From Utricularia gibba (lineage: Eukaryota; Streptophyta; Magnoliopsida; Lamiales; Lentibulariaceae), in assembly GCA_002189035.1 (NCBI GenBank), contig CM007990.1, positions 2,418,001 through 2,482,000 of the forward strand: DNA of 64,000 bases, read 5' to 3'. The position numbers were made by a program, and so were the translations under genes. Shown here one piece after another: positions 35,847-47,919 of the stretch (positions are counted from its first letter, which is position 1; every line of letters begins with the position of its first letter). A model generated the notes under the pieces. That model did not search any database. It saw nothing but the letters and a program-made list of their open reading frames with translations, and was not told where the DNA came from.

Positions 35847-36042
35847 CTCTTGTAACAGGAAGATGATTTACAGAAAGGGATCCAAGAAGCGGGATGAATC
35901 AGAGGGGGGTATACTAGAAAAAAAAAACACTTGAAAAATCACAAATCTGTGATGGGTGCGCTAGAGAGAGCAGACGAAGAGATTTTTTTGTCTGCAACTA
36001 TCATTATTTTAATTTTCTGAGCTCTAAAGCGTGTTGCGGGCG

Positions 36043-36053
36043 CTTTATATAGC
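36043..36053 (-). promoter_or_regulatory. TATA box of the ERF gene
   Basis: CTATATAAAGC on the - strand sits in a GC-richer context about 440 bases upstream of the start codon. With a leader intron this is a reasonable distance. Transcription would start about 30 bases downstream, near 36010. Confidence 0.6.
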
Positions 36054-37219
36054 AGGCGTGCGATTTTTGGAACCTCGAGGTAACTGTATTGCGAGAATAT
36101 TGGCCAATCGACATCCAACATGTGTACACCGGCAAAGACAGGTGCCGGTATTGTGACCGCCAGATGAGTGGTTTGCCCGCGGTTTTGATTCCATCCTCAT
36201 CTTGTGCTGACTGCAAGTGAAACGCGTGCCGTTTGACGTTGTCACCAGTGTCGTTTTGGGACGAAGTGGCATTATGTTCACATTGCCTTTTGACAATTTG
36301 GTGAGTTCAGTATTGGGATTTGCGGCAAGTGACCCACCCACCATTCACATCACGGTTGAAATCGCAACCAAATTCATTGTGTATTACAAGTTTGTAACAC
36401 CATAATACATGAAAACATTAATAATAGGAAAATGTGTTTCTTATTAAATTTCGCTAGTGTTTTGTTTGTCCACTAATTGCCAATTTTAGTTTTGCTCAGA
36501 CAACTCCATACTAAAATCTTTTGGAAAAATTGGCAACCTTGTGACTTGTGTGTAAAATTGAATATTGTGTTTTTTTTCCTTAAAAAATACCCTTTGTGCA
36601 AAAATAAAAATCATTTAATCATGGCATTTTATGAAATAACTTTTTGAATTTTCACACGAAGTTCTGCGTCAAACTCTTTATTTTTTTTAGTGTGCAATCA
36701 TTCGTGTCTTATTTTTTAGATATCAATCTCTTTTATTTTCCTTGTTTTCCACAAATCGCTTCTACGTCACCCAATGTTACGTAAGTCCTTAGAAAAATAA
36801 TATCAAAGTTAAAAATCCCATAACAAAAAAATTGCAAATAACTTGTAATCCTCATTTGATCTAGATTGATTTTTCAACCTATTGTGATAAAGGTTTTTTT
36901 TGGAACTGTACAAGAATATCATAATAAGTATAGAACATATAATCAACCTACAATTGCTATCACAAGTTTCAAAATTGATACATGGCTAGATCAATTGAAG
37001 AACCATATGTCCTCAATTCACATGAGACATAGGTCATTCATCACAAGATATAAATTTCCGTACAATATTATGACTTCCTTTAATATTGTACAACATTCAT
37101 GAGACACGAGTCTGATTTCAATTTGTAATACTTCTTTTACATTAGATGTTCTAAGGAGTATTGTTTATTTGTCAAGGGTATATAGATCCTAGGAGAAAAA
37201 AAAAAAACACTCGTAGTTT
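36054..37219. other. Upstream region of the ERF gene
   Basis: 36054-36400 is GC-richer and probably promoter. From 36400 the DNA is AT-rich with no gene or recognised repeat. Confidence 0.5.
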
Positions 37220-38368
37220 TGATGGTAATTCTGCAAGTGCACAGAAACCGTTGAAGTAATAAAATAAGATCGTATTCACAGGGAATTGTTATTGGAATTT
37301 TCTTTTCAAACAAAGACTAAAAAAAGGACGAAAATAAAAGAAAGATTTGGTTTTAAAAACAATAAAAAAATTGGCTTTGGATCTAGGGCTCACCTTACTT
37401 GAAACTCGCCCTTGCGTATGTGCAAACCTTGAAGACTGACCTACTTGCGCAAGCTCTGGGGGTGTTATTCTAAAGTAGTGCTACTCGGTGACCGTTATAG
37501 CACCGTCCCTTGTTTTGTGGGATTATGGAATCAACCACGCCACCAGAGACATTTCACCTCTTTTGATAACCCATGTTTTCCCCATACCCAAATCTAACCC
37601 CTACACCTCACACCTCGTAGACAGATTAGACAAAATGTGCCTTACCAACGATGTCCGATTGAGCCCTTCTCCTTAGGTGCTTGAGGCCAACCTTTGATTC
37701 TCTCACACTCCCTTCGGGTTATGTGATACTAAAGGTCACGTTGATAAAGAAAACGTTGCGAAAAACAGAATCAAACCTCAATTTAAATGTCGAAAAACAT
37801 AGTAAAACAATCACACGCGTAGGACTTGTGCAAGCAAGGCTTCACCGCAGATCCTCAGCCACAAGCGCCTACACGCGCAGACTTGACTCTAACATGAAAA
37901 TAGACACGAAAATAGGAAAAGTACAAAGGAAAAGTGGTCAAAGACATCTCTAATGGTTGAGAGGGTGGGGTATTTATATGAAAGTCAATCCAAGTCTTCG
38001 TATTGAGCTTATTTGATGGGCTTGGATAAGATCTTCTATCCAAATTTTTTATTCAAATCTTCGAAGATCATCTTCATATCTCTATCTTATCCACGAATCT
38101 TGGACCAAATTTTCATCGGTTGACCGACTCTTGGGTTGAGATTCGTGGTCCATCAAGTCCATAATTTGGTGGGTCTTGATTTCTCCTCAATTGATCCAAA
38201 AGTACCCTAAAAATCCACAAAATACACTTTCTCTTCAAAAAGATCAAAGTAGTGTGAAAGATGCAAAATCAATAGAGAATAATGAGAAAGTAGGGTCTAA
38301 GATAAGTAAAAACAACACTCAAGAGTAGTGGAATAACATGTTTTGGAACGACCCAAAATCACTTATCA
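37220..38368 (-). mobile_element. 3' LTR of a TGATAA-type gypsy element
   Basis: On the - strand the LTR starts TGATAAGTGATTTTGG at 38368 and ends GCAGAATTACCATCA at 37220, about 1149 bases. A G-rich PPT directly precedes it. Another piece of the same family lies at 18931-19020. No coding frame. The element interior would lie to the right, but no pol sequence is recognisable there. Confidence 0.75.
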
Positions 38369-38380
38369 ACTCCCCCACAC
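38369..38380 (-). promoter_or_regulatory. Polypurine tract of the TGATAA-type gypsy element
   Basis: GTGTGGGGGAGT on the - strand directly abuts the LTR. Just upstream is 'cttgaggacaagca'. The combination of that phrase, a G-rich tract and TGATAA is characteristic of the region before the 3'LTR of several plant gypsy elements. Confidence 0.75.
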
Positions 38381-40212
38381 TTAGATATTGCTTGTCCTCA
38401 AGCAATTGTTCAAGATATTTTCCTCCAAAGTAGTAAATTGCAAATAAAATTAAGGCTAGCAAAATGCATGAGTTATTCAATATTACACCATCCACTAGCT
38501 CCCCTTGCACGTAGCTACTCCTCACAGGTCACTCAATGCGCTCAACAAAAGAAATCCATAAGAGGGTGAAATGAAAAGAGGATTGCTCAATACCTGAATG
38601 TAGGCGAGTCAGTAAACTTGCACAAGTGATCCACTAGTTTCAGCAAGCTTGCGCAATCATGAGGTCTTTTTCACGGGTTGTAGCACGGCATGAGCTTAGG
38701 ACAGGTAGGAAATTCGGTTGGAGCCTCCATTTCATGGGTAATAAGGAGTGAGCATCCATCAATCAATTCTGTCATGCTTGCCTTTTGATTTTTGTACTTC
38801 AAGGAACTCTTTCTCTTTCAGCTTTGTGGCTTCTTTTCAACACTTCAACCTTTTTCTTTTTCTTCTTCTTCTCTCTCTTTTTTTTTTCATTCATTCTTTT
38901 GTTCGAAATCAATCTCTCTCTGGACAGAATGTCTGTTGAAAATCCCTTCAATTTTTTGAGATAGAGCTTGATCACTGAGTTGAAAATTGCTCTTAACTTT
39001 TCTTCAATTTGCTGAGATAGAGCTCCTGTTTCTGCAGCTTGCGCAAGCAAATGAACAGAACTGTTCTCCAGATGCTCCTTCCTTGGGTCAAGAAAAATTG
39101 CAGTAGGCTATAATTATAAAAACGGATTTGGCTTCTGATGGGTGATCCAAATAAAAGGGTTTCAGGCCAAGTGGGGTTCACTAAGCGGATTCAAGGTGGG
39201 ATAATGGAGATAAAATAGGGGAAATCCTAATGCCTCAATCCCTTTGCGCAAGACCTGTAGAATAACCAGCAGTATACACAAGAACAAGCCCATGATCGTG
39301 GTACATTCAGATCACTCATAAAGAAAAGAGAATAAAAGTGGTCTCCTCACCAAGAAAGTAGGGCTATGTAGCTTGTGCAAGGAGTACAAAATGAACAGCA
39401 TGCAAAAGAATACCTTAGCAAGAAGCATGCCAAAATTCTAATGCACACCAACTATTTTGAAGAAATAATACCAAAAACAAAAGCTTAAGTTCCAGCAAAA
39501 CACCAAATGAGAGGTTGTGATAAGTTAGTAAATAAAATCACATTCCATTTGAAGAAAAAAAATGAAAATGATCCTTCTCCCCCACACTCGAATAAGAACT
39601 TATTTGCAAAGCTTGAAGAAATCTGACTTGAATCTGTTATTCTAAAAAGTGGAATTTTCTTCATTTGGACAACCCATATAAGTTGCATGACATGTGCATT
39701 TTCGTGGTCATCCATACCAAATATATTTATAAAAATAATTCTACATTAAACAACTAGCAAATGTAAGCATATAGTGGAATTAGGGTTAGTTACGAAAAAC
39801 AAAGTGCTTGTTACATAAAAGTTAATATATTTTGTTTGTTACAATATGATAGTAACTTTAAACAAGGGTTAATAAAGTACAAATATGATTTTCTACAAAT
39901 ACACATAGTGAAATAAATCAGATTACATTAAATATAAGGTGATATTTTAGAGTTCAAGGGATATGTCACTTCTCACCAATCTCAATATAACCGAAGATGA
40001 ATTTCCTTTTTCTAACAAGAGATTTTTAAACATTTGACATTTCTTAGAAATCTAAAATTTTTCTGAATTTGGAGTATTGATTTAGACATACATAGTCTAT
40101 CAAATTGTTTCAGAACGAGCTCAATGGGCCTAAGACTATTTCCAGAAAACAAGCAATAAGCTGAAGTAAATGTGCCTCCCCAGCCCAACAAGACCACTAA
40201 GCCTGAAACGTT
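38381..40212. other. Non-coding remainder of the gypsy element and flank
   Basis: No domain found. A polypyrimidine-rich segment (38840-38890) encodes only low-complexity ORFs on both strands. 40012-40217 is the continuation of the DNA right of the 40218-47915 copia element and probably 3' flank of the - strand gene near 48000. Confidence 0.4.
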
Positions 40213-40217
40213 GTGCT

Positions 40218-40592
40218 TGTTGGAGGGTGAAGGAGGAATTGACTCAGATTCTCAACAACAGGAGGAGAAATGGCGAGAAATCAGAAACCCGATGGAGACG
40301 CATGAATTCTCCGACCACTGTAAGAAAGAAGAAGAGATGGAGCCCACCACGACTTGTCTGGCCCTCAACTTGAGAGAGGGAGAATCATGTGTGCAAATCA
40401 ACATGCAGAGCTGGAGTAAATGCAGTAGATTTAAGGAGTAATGGTAACATCTCAACGGATAGAAACCACGCCTATAAATATGTGATATTGATGCTGTATC
40501 AAGAACAAGCCAATTACGAAGTCTCAAAAGCCGTTCACAACACATAAACCATACTCACAATCCCTCCTCGACACAAAAACAGTCTTCCAACA
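40218..40592 (+). repeat. 5' LTR of the 40218 copia element
   Basis: 375 bases. Lacks about 50 bases present in the 3'LTR after 'gaagaagagatgga'; otherwise closely similar. Contains 'cctataaatatgtg', a TATA-like box, at about 40470. Confidence 0.93.
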
Positions 40593-40608
40593 TGGTGAAC
40601 CCGACGTG
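40593..40608 (+). promoter_or_regulatory. Candidate primer binding site, not initiator-Met type
   Basis: TGGTGAACCCGACGTG begins immediately after the LTR end, in PBS position and with the required TGG. It does not match the common TGGTATCAGAGC, so another tRNA species would be the primer. I cannot name it. Confidence 0.6.
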
Positions 40609-40699
40609 AAACCTGGCTGCTCTGCGCACCAATTCTGAAACATTCTATGTCCTCATACTTGATTTTCTTGCTAGCACATCTCTCACCTAAAATCTCAGC

Positions 40700-41824
40700 A
40701 TGAGCTCAATAGACGGTCCTCCTGTATTCGACGGCCAAAATTATCTAGTTTGGGCCAAACTCATGGAAGACTTCCTAGACCTTCACGATCTGTGGAGTGT
40801 CTTTGAAGGAGTGCTAGTCTCAAACCCTGAATCAGAAGAGTCAAAGAGATTAATCAAAAGGGCGAAGGTGATGTTGGGGAAAGCAGTTACTGACGACGTC
40901 TATAAGAGGATTCTACTATGTTCTGGACCCAAGGAAGCTTGGGATAAACTCAAAGAAATTTATGGCAAGGATCAACACTCTCAGAAAATAGAGATCTCTC
41001 ACCTATGGAGCAGATTTGAGAATCTCACCTCAACACCAGGTATGAATATCTCACAATTTTCAGATCATCTCACTAATGCTGTCTTGCAGCTGCAACTCAT
41101 AGGAGAAAAGGTGGAGGACGAGAGAATCAAAAGGAAAATAATTAGTGCTGTACCTCGTGCCTACACTTAGATCATCTCCAGTTTCAGGGTTAACCACACG
41201 CTCCACTCCATGACATCCAATGAACTATTGGACAGCGTGAAAGAAGAGGAAATAGAAAATCCTCATGGACCTACCATCTCTGATGATCTGGCATTTCAAA
41301 CTTCTGGACTCTCAAGTATGCCAAGTAATCCAACTGGGTCCGTAGCAGCTAACATGAGCCTCAGAGAATCTGTACTTCAACAGAGCAAGCCTAAGAAATA
41401 AGGACCTCTCCCTCCGTGTACCTACTGCAAGCAAAAAAATCACTTACCGAACAATTTTTGGTGGCATCCTAAATCACTTTGTTTATACTGCAAACTAACT
41501 GGTCACCTGGACAGGGTGTGCCCTCTGAAAAAGGATCACCAACTGAGTGGCAAGAAGTTGGAAGCTGTAAAAAATGTAGCTCTCATGCTCAACCATGTAA
41601 AAGTAACTGAGGATTCGAACAAGCAGAATATTGAACTCTATTCTCTGTGCCACAATACCCTAATTACCTCTTTCACCGATATGAGAAAGAGCGGTGTGTG
41701 GCTGATAGATAGTGGGTGTAGTCATCACGTGGCAAATGACAGAAATATATTCACCTCGTTTATCGCCCTATATGAAAAAACTATCAAGGTGGCTAATGGG
41801 CAGCACATCTCTGTGAGAGGATAA
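40700..41824 (+). pseudogene. copia gag-protease remnant of the 40218 element
   Basis: From ATG 40700 gag reads MSSIDGPPVFDGQNYLVWAK and continues through EAWDKLKEIYG to a stop at 41168. A second frame from 41210 continues gag. Two knuckles follow: CTYCKQKNHLPNNFWW, with its third Cys replaced, and CLYCKLTGHLDRVC, intact CCHC at about 41480-41521. The aspartic protease active site is VWLIDSGCSHHVAND at about 41697-41740. Confidence 0.85.
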
Positions 41825-41836
41825 GGCAATGTATGT

Positions 41837-42208
41837 TTGGAAACTCCTCATAAAATAATCAAAATCTCAGATGTATATTATGTACTTGAGGTGTCTCACA
41901 ATCTCATCAGCTCCGGCCAACTCCTAGAACGAGGATTCAAAGTGCATTTAGAAGCTGGAGAATGTATCCTCATAGATGCCCAATCCAACATTTTGCTGGT
42001 GACACCCATGATAAACCAGATATTTTCCTTCGTCTCTTTACCAGCAACCTATCCCTCCGAAATCAGCCTGTCAGCCATTACAGAATCGAAACTATGGCAC
42101 AGACGGATGGGTCATCAACATTATGCCTCACTAAACTCTATGAGTAAGAAAAGACTAGCCGTGGGGATACCTGATTTATCTCATACTGAAGACAATTGCA
42201 GTACGTGT
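41837..42208 (+). pseudogene. copia pre-integrase/HHCC domain, cut off
   Basis: Reads VSHNLISSGQLLERGF, then LWHRRMGHQHYASL with the HH pair, then DNCSTCC with the CC pair. It stops exactly where Athila-type LTR sequence begins (42209). The following integrase core with its first two catalytic Asp residues is absent from the element. Confidence 0.85.
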
Positions 42209-45046
42209 TGTTAAGTGTCATTTTCTTATTATTTCTTAGGTTGTTTTTATGTTTAAATGTGATTAGAAATGTCTAATTAGGAATCTATAATATGATATTT
42301 GAGTTTTTATCTAATTTAAGGTAATTATTCTAAATCTTATATTTTATCTATTAATTTACTAGTTTTAATTGAGTTTTTCTAGAGGTGCACATATGGCAGG
42401 AAGTGAGAGAAGGAGGACATCAGATGGCGACAAATTGGATTTTCCCGAGCTGACATTCCCTTGATTTCCGGAAGACTGCAAATGCTTAATCATGAGCCTT
42501 GATGTGCGGAACACGGGAGTCTCTGATAGGCGACATCATTAGCGTACCAGTGTCAGACGTTGCTTGCAAGTCATCCCAAGTTCAGCAGAATCACAAGAAC
42601 ACGAAATCTCAGACTCTCATTGAAGTTCCATTCTATTCAGACGTTAGAGAGGAGAGTTAGTTTAGTTTTACTTTTAGTTAGTTTTCTCTTTCTAGAGGAA
42701 TTCTCCTCTAGCTTCTCTCTAGAACCTTGTTTCGTTTTCTTTAGTTTGTATGGCTGTTTGTGGCTAGAAACTTCTGTTTCTGGGTTGGAATACAACCAGA
42801 TCTATGTTTTGTTAGCTTATCTTCACATTTTCTCTGAATCCGAACGGGTTTTGTATGTCTTCGCGTGCCTATGTTGCAATCTTTCTGTAACAGTCCCCTT
42901 ATTCAAGATTCATGGTTAGCTGATCACTACCCGCGGATTTTGGAGAGGAGCAAGGTGGAAAGCACCAACTCGAGCCCTTTTCGCAGGAGGAAGAAAACGT
43001 TTTGTCTGTGGCCGTACCTCAAGATCAATGGACAAGTAATGACCTCGTATCTGGACTCATTGGGTCATTGGCAACACTCGGGCACACACGCGCAATTCGG
43101 CCGTGAGGGTACGCTGGCAGTACCTCTTATTCTCACGTTCGTCCAAGGAGGAGCAACATCGGGCTATTCTCGTGCCTTCTTGCAAGAGAGTGTAAGGGAG
43201 GGTAGGCAATTCCTTACTCCTGTAACCGAGCCTGAGATCTTATTGAGAAGTTCTATATCCTTTAGACCAAGAGGTGGAACGAAACTTTCTTGCCAAAAAG
43301 AGAGAGCAGTCGTCCTATTCAACCACTAGAGACATCATGGCAGCACATGTACCCGTTGGAGTATCAGTAGTGAGAACAACCTCATGGAAACTTTCCAGTA
43401 CTAGCTCCCACTAACTATGGACCAGCACTACGAAGCATCAAGGAGGCAATCACTGCAAATCATTCAGATCGTCCCTTATGCATCATCTTTGATGGAGAAG
43501 AAGACTATGAGCTACGTCCTTACTTATTCTAGACGCTTCCAAAGTTTGCTGGAAGGGAAAATGATGACCCTAACCGTCATCTACGTGAGTTGCAAACGGC
43601 TTGTGCATCCATGTGCCCAAGGGAGCCATGGAGAATCAAGTCAAACTCAGAGTATTTCCCTTTAGTCTTACGAACGAGCTTTGGAGTGGCTCTATGGACT
43701 TCCACCTTCATCTATCGCCACATGGGAGCAGATGGTTCAAAAGTTCTTGGATCGCTATGCACCACTAGGAAGAGCTTCATCCGAAAGGAGATCCTCAACA
43801 ACCATGATGCAGAGTGAAGGAGAAAACTTGCAGGAGTATTATGATCATTTCAACCGAATCTGCAACTCCTACTCTCAGCATGGACTCACTAAAGGCCAGA
43901 TCTTGCAGCACTTCTATGAAGGATTGACTTCTATGATCCGAGGACAGATGGATGCCGCTTGTAATGAATCATTATTAGCAAACCGTCACAGTGCTGATGC
44001 CCACGGACTCATTGAACAGATGGCTGCTAATTCCTATTCCACAGCTAATCGTTATGACAACTCCCACATAGACCACTTGGTGGAAACATTGGAACAGTGA
44101 AAGCGGTCTATGGAGCGGACAACTCAGAAGTATTGGCTCAACTTGCAGCAATGAGCGACACGTTGAAATTTGGTCTTCAAGCCTTGCTTCAACAAAGGGA
44201 AGGATATCAAGGAGCCTCAAGTTCTATGCCCTCTCACTTTGACTGTGGATTGAGAGTTCCTGAAATGCCGGTGGAAAAAGTCAATGCCTTTTATCAATAC
44301 CAAGGAGGATGCACAACTATGGAAATTATCAGATGCCTTGAAGAGACCATCCTGGTTTTTGTTGAAGACAGCTAGCACCTCCTGGTCAAGCACCATCACT
44401 AGGGAACCCACCTGGTATTCCTCAGAAGACTATCACTGGACCACCCCAACCATTGCAGATAACCGGACCTCCAGAACAACTCATGGTTCCATATCAACCG
44501 AATCACAGTTTAGAGGCCATGGTCAAATCTCTTGCTGAAAGCACCTCCAAGATGCATGCGGAGCAGAAGGACATGAAGGGCCAAATCACAAGTATTCAAG
44601 GCCAGATTTCTCAACTCGCGCAGGCAATGAACCGTTTGGAAACAAAAGGAGGATTACCATCACAACCAGTGCAGAACCCAGAGCACATCAATGCTATCTC
44701 GCTGAGAAGTGGAATGGACCTACCAGACCCTTACCCATGGTTCACGAAGAAGCTGGACAGATCCGAAGAAAAGGAGCTGGAGGTCATAGACAGTGATTCT
44801 GATGTTGATGAAGAAATCATTGGTGAGGATCTAGATGACTCACCAGTACAGAACAATGATGTCCCGAAGCCACTCGAAGATGTGCAGGAGAAGGAGACAA
44901 GTGAAATTCCTCAGGCCAAGCCTTTGGTTATACCGCCACCCTTCCCGATGAGGCTTCGAAGAAGGAACAAGGAGGAGAAAAGATTGAAAAATTTTATGGA
45001 AATGATGATGAAGGTTAATGTTTCTATTCCTATTCCACAGCCAATC
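42209..45046 (+). mobile_element. Athila-like gypsy fragment (LTR start to gag) inside the copia element
   Basis: Begins TGTTAAGTGTCATTTTCT, the same LTR terminus seen inverted at 55910, so the left junction looks like a true insertion end. An LTR of uncertain length and a leader follow. Gag probably starts at ATG 43337 (MAAHVPVGVSVV) and runs in broken frames through the Athila gag landmarks RLPKFAGREND, PREPW and QGE.LQEYYDHFNRICNS (43820-43870), a YEGL segment, and AISLRSGMDLP (44690-44720), ending in a Pro-rich PIPQPIP stretch at about 45040. All enzymatic domains and the 3'LTR are missing. It joins copia integrase sequence directly. Confidence 0.8.
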
Positions 45047-45860
45047 CCTATGCCCCCTACACACCTGAGCAAAATGGGATTTGTGAAAGAAAAAATCGCG
45101 CAATCATGAACATGGCAAGATGTTTGATGTATGAGAAAGGCATACCTCTGTGCTTTTGGGGGAGGCAGTGAATACTGCCGTGTACTTGCTCAATCGGCTC
45201 CCCTCCAAAGGTTCTAAGGATGGAAGATCACCATATGAAATCTGGTTTGACATAGCACCGACCTGTCTCACATCACAATCTTTGGATCCCTGTGCTTTAT
45301 TCACATTCCTAAAGAGAAAAGGTCCAAGTTAGACCTGAAATCAGATTTGGGTATTTTACTGGGATATGGTGATACCTGTAAGGCGTACAGAGTTCTCAAC
45401 ATCCGGACCAACAGAGTGGACTTGAGCAGAGATGTGATGGTCGATGAAAACAGAACCTGTGACTGGACCAAATCTACGCTAGCCTCCAAAACTGTGCACT
45501 ACCCTTCAGCCATCTTGAACCTTTTTCCACGAACTGAGGAGGAAGACACATTCTCAATCTCCGCCTCCAACCTTCCTACTCCTCCTCAAGGAGTTACTCA
45601 TCCCAGCTCCCTACTTCCTCCAAACTCCAGCGATTTTGTGACTGGAGCAGTGAATTCTCCTGAGCCAGATCAGTCGCTTGATGTGTATGTCTCCATAAAT
45701 TCGGATACTAGGGATGCCCATACTGGTGACAACACCGAGACACTAGACAACTATCAAATGAACGAGGAATCATGTCTGCAATACTCGAAGACTGACCTAG
45801 AAAATCCTGCCTTAGATGAAGATGTGATAGATCGTGTCGCCACCGAGCTTCGCTCCTAGA
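45047..45860 (+). pseudogene. copia integrase C-terminal part
   Basis: Resumes in the copia core at YAPYTPEQNGICERKNRAI, which includes the third catalytic residue, Glu. A frame change and AVNTAVYLLNRLPSK follow, then LLGYGDTCKAYRV and the VMVDENRTCDW segment typical of the region after integrase. An acidic Ser/Pro-rich linker to RT ends at 45857. Confidence 0.85.
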
Positions 45861-46079
45861 CTCCTGCAAGAAATCCCTGAAACTGAGACTCGTGCAGATG
45901 AAAATGAAGAAGAACAAGGTCTTTAAAGCAATTATAATCCCCATTTTCTCAGTAACAGTCCAGGAAAAAATGAAGACTACCATGATGAAGGTGATAGGCC
46001 CCTGCTGATCAAGTACAAAAATATTGCAGAGATCCTCGACAAATATTTCTTAATAAACAAACTCCTGATAAACAGACCC

Positions 46080-47463
46080 GACAAGGCTAAAGTTTTGGGA
46101 CTCAAGTGGATCCTGAAACCTAAGTTGAATCTTGATTCTACGATAAACAAATTGAAATCAAGGATAGTTGCACTCGGGTACCTGCAATCAAGCTCATAAT
46201 AGCCATGGCTGCCAGTCTTGGATAGAAATTATATCACCTCGATATCAAATGTGCGTTCCTCAATGGAGACCTGCACCAAGATGTATATGTGCATCCTCCC
46301 CATGGTTTTGAAATAAAGGATGGCAAGAACAAAGTGCTGAAGTTAAAAAAGACTCTTTATGGTTTGAAGCAAGTACCTAAGGAGTGGTATGCCACCATTG
46401 ATGCCTATTTCATAGAACAAGGATATTTGAGGAGCAAAAATGACACTACCTTGTATATCTTGGAGAACTATAGAGGCAAAGTCGTGATTACGCTGTATGT
46501 TGATGATATACTGGTCACTGGTAACAACTCAGAACTTATAGAAGAGCAGAAGACAAATTTGAAAAACTAGTTTGAGCTCACTGACCTAGGACTCACCTGT
46601 TACTTCCTTGGCATGGAAATCTTGCAAGGAGAAGATTATATATTCCCTAAACTAGAAGAAATACACGGAGGACATTATCTCAAGATTTGGGCATCAACAC
46701 GCTAAGGACAGTTCGGTTCCCTTTCCTCCTAACAGCAAACAGAAACTCAAAAACCTGGATGATAATTGGAGCGACCCCCTAACATTCCAGCAAAAAATGG
46801 TGCGTTGATGTATCTGTCAGCTACCCAACCGTATATCACTTTTGCTGTGTCCTTCCTCTCCAGGTATATGCATCATCCACACACTACTATGCACATGGAG
46901 GTGCCAAAAAAAATAATACTTTACCTAAAGTCTACTCTGAACCTCGGACTGTATTTCAAGAAAGGGACTAAGATAGATCTGCAGGGATTCGCAGATGCAG
47001 ATTTTGCAGGGGATGAAACAAACTATTGCTCCACAACCGGATATCTCTTCCACCTCGATTCAGCAGCATTCTCCTAGAACAATAGGAAACAAGGCAACCT
47101 AGCTCAGTCATCTGCGGAGTTGGAATATATAGCAGCAGCTACTGCTGTGAATCACGCTCAATGGCTCTCAAGCTTTGTGAAGACTTAAAGATCAACATCA
47201 AGAAATCGATAGTACTCAAAATTGACAACAAATCAGCGATCAGTATAGCCCAAAATCCGGTGATGTTTGGAAGAACCAAACATGTCAAAATCAAGTATCA
47301 CGTTCTCAAAGACTATGTCAAGGAAGGTTCCATTAAGCTGGATTACATACCTTCTGAAGAACAGCCCGCAAATATCTTAACAAAATGCCTATTTCCGAAG
47401 AATTTTAACCGCATCCAAAATCTTCTAGGGCTACGGTTGAATCCACTGCTCACTGCATCATAA
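46080..47463 (+). pseudogene. copia reverse transcriptase-RNase H remnant of the 40218 element
   Basis: RT: KVLGLKWILKPK near 46090, LYHLDIKCAFLNGDL near 46230, LYGLKQVPKEWY and the catalytic LYVDDILVTGNNS (about 46493-46530), then LTCYFLGMEI. RNase H: YLSATQPYITFAVSFLSRYM, GFADADFAGDE, LEYIAAATA and IDNKSAISIAQNPV, ending NILTKCLFPKNF at the stop at 47461. Several stops and shifts are present, and part of RT is shortened. Confidence 0.88.
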
Positions 47464-47479
47464 TCCAAATTCCTTCATC

Positions 47480-47488
47480 AAGGAGGAA
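47480..47488 (+). promoter_or_regulatory. Polypurine tract of the 40218 copia element
   Basis: AAGGAGGAA abuts the 3'LTR; same core as the PPT at 577-588. Confidence 0.85.
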
Positions 47489-47915
47489 TGTTGGAGGGTG
47501 AAGAAGGAATTGAGTCAGTTTCTCAACAACAGGAGGAGAAATGGCGAGAAATCAGAAATCCAATGGAGACGCGTGCATTCTCTGACCACTGTAAGAAAGA
47601 AGAAGAGATGGACGATTGGGCCTCGGCGATTGAAACCTCACTTGAAATGGTCCACAAGTAATGAAGCCCACTGTGACTTGTCTGGCTCACAACCTGAGAG
47701 AGGGAGAATCGTGTGTGCAAATCAACATGCAAGGCTGGAGTAAATGTAGCAGATTTAGTAGTAATGGTAAATTCTCAACGGATAGAAACCATGCCAATAA
47801 ATATGTGATAGTGATGCTACATCAAGAAAAGGCTAGTTAAGAAATCTCAAAATCCATTCACAACACATAAACCATACTTACAATCCCTCCTCAACACAAA
47901 ATCAGTCTTTCAACA
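47489..47915 (+). repeat. 3' LTR of the 40218 copia element
   Basis: 427 bases with the same ends as the 5'LTR, followed by the GTGCT duplication. Confidence 0.93.
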
Positions 47916-47919
47916 GTGC

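Larger units (their letters stand above)
40218..47915 (+). mobile_element. Ty1/copia element with target duplication and an internal Athila-like replacement
   Basis: 5'LTR 40218-40592 and 3'LTR 47489-47915 both start TGTTGGAGGGTGAAG and end CAACA. The 5-bp duplication GTGCT flanks the whole (40213-40217 and 47916-47920). PBS 40593-40608; PPT 47480-47488. Copia gag, protease and the integrase zinc region run to 42208. From 42209 to about 45046 there is gypsy (Athila-like) sequence in the same orientation. Copia integrase resumes at about 45047, followed by RT and RNase H. The element is dead. Confidence 0.93.

Noticed and set aside
36045-36344. - strand frames upstream of the ERF gene
   Set aside because: They overlap or lie upstream of the TATA box and show no homology; treated as promoter DNA.
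38799-39050. Lysine/glutamate-rich frame on the - strand and Phe/Leu-rich frame on the + strand
   Set aside because: Produced by a polypyrimidine stretch; low complexity on both strands and no homology.
42560-42919. 119-codon hydrophobic frame
   Set aside because: Lies in the LTR/leader region of the Athila-like fragment; the apparent membrane character comes from T-rich sequence.
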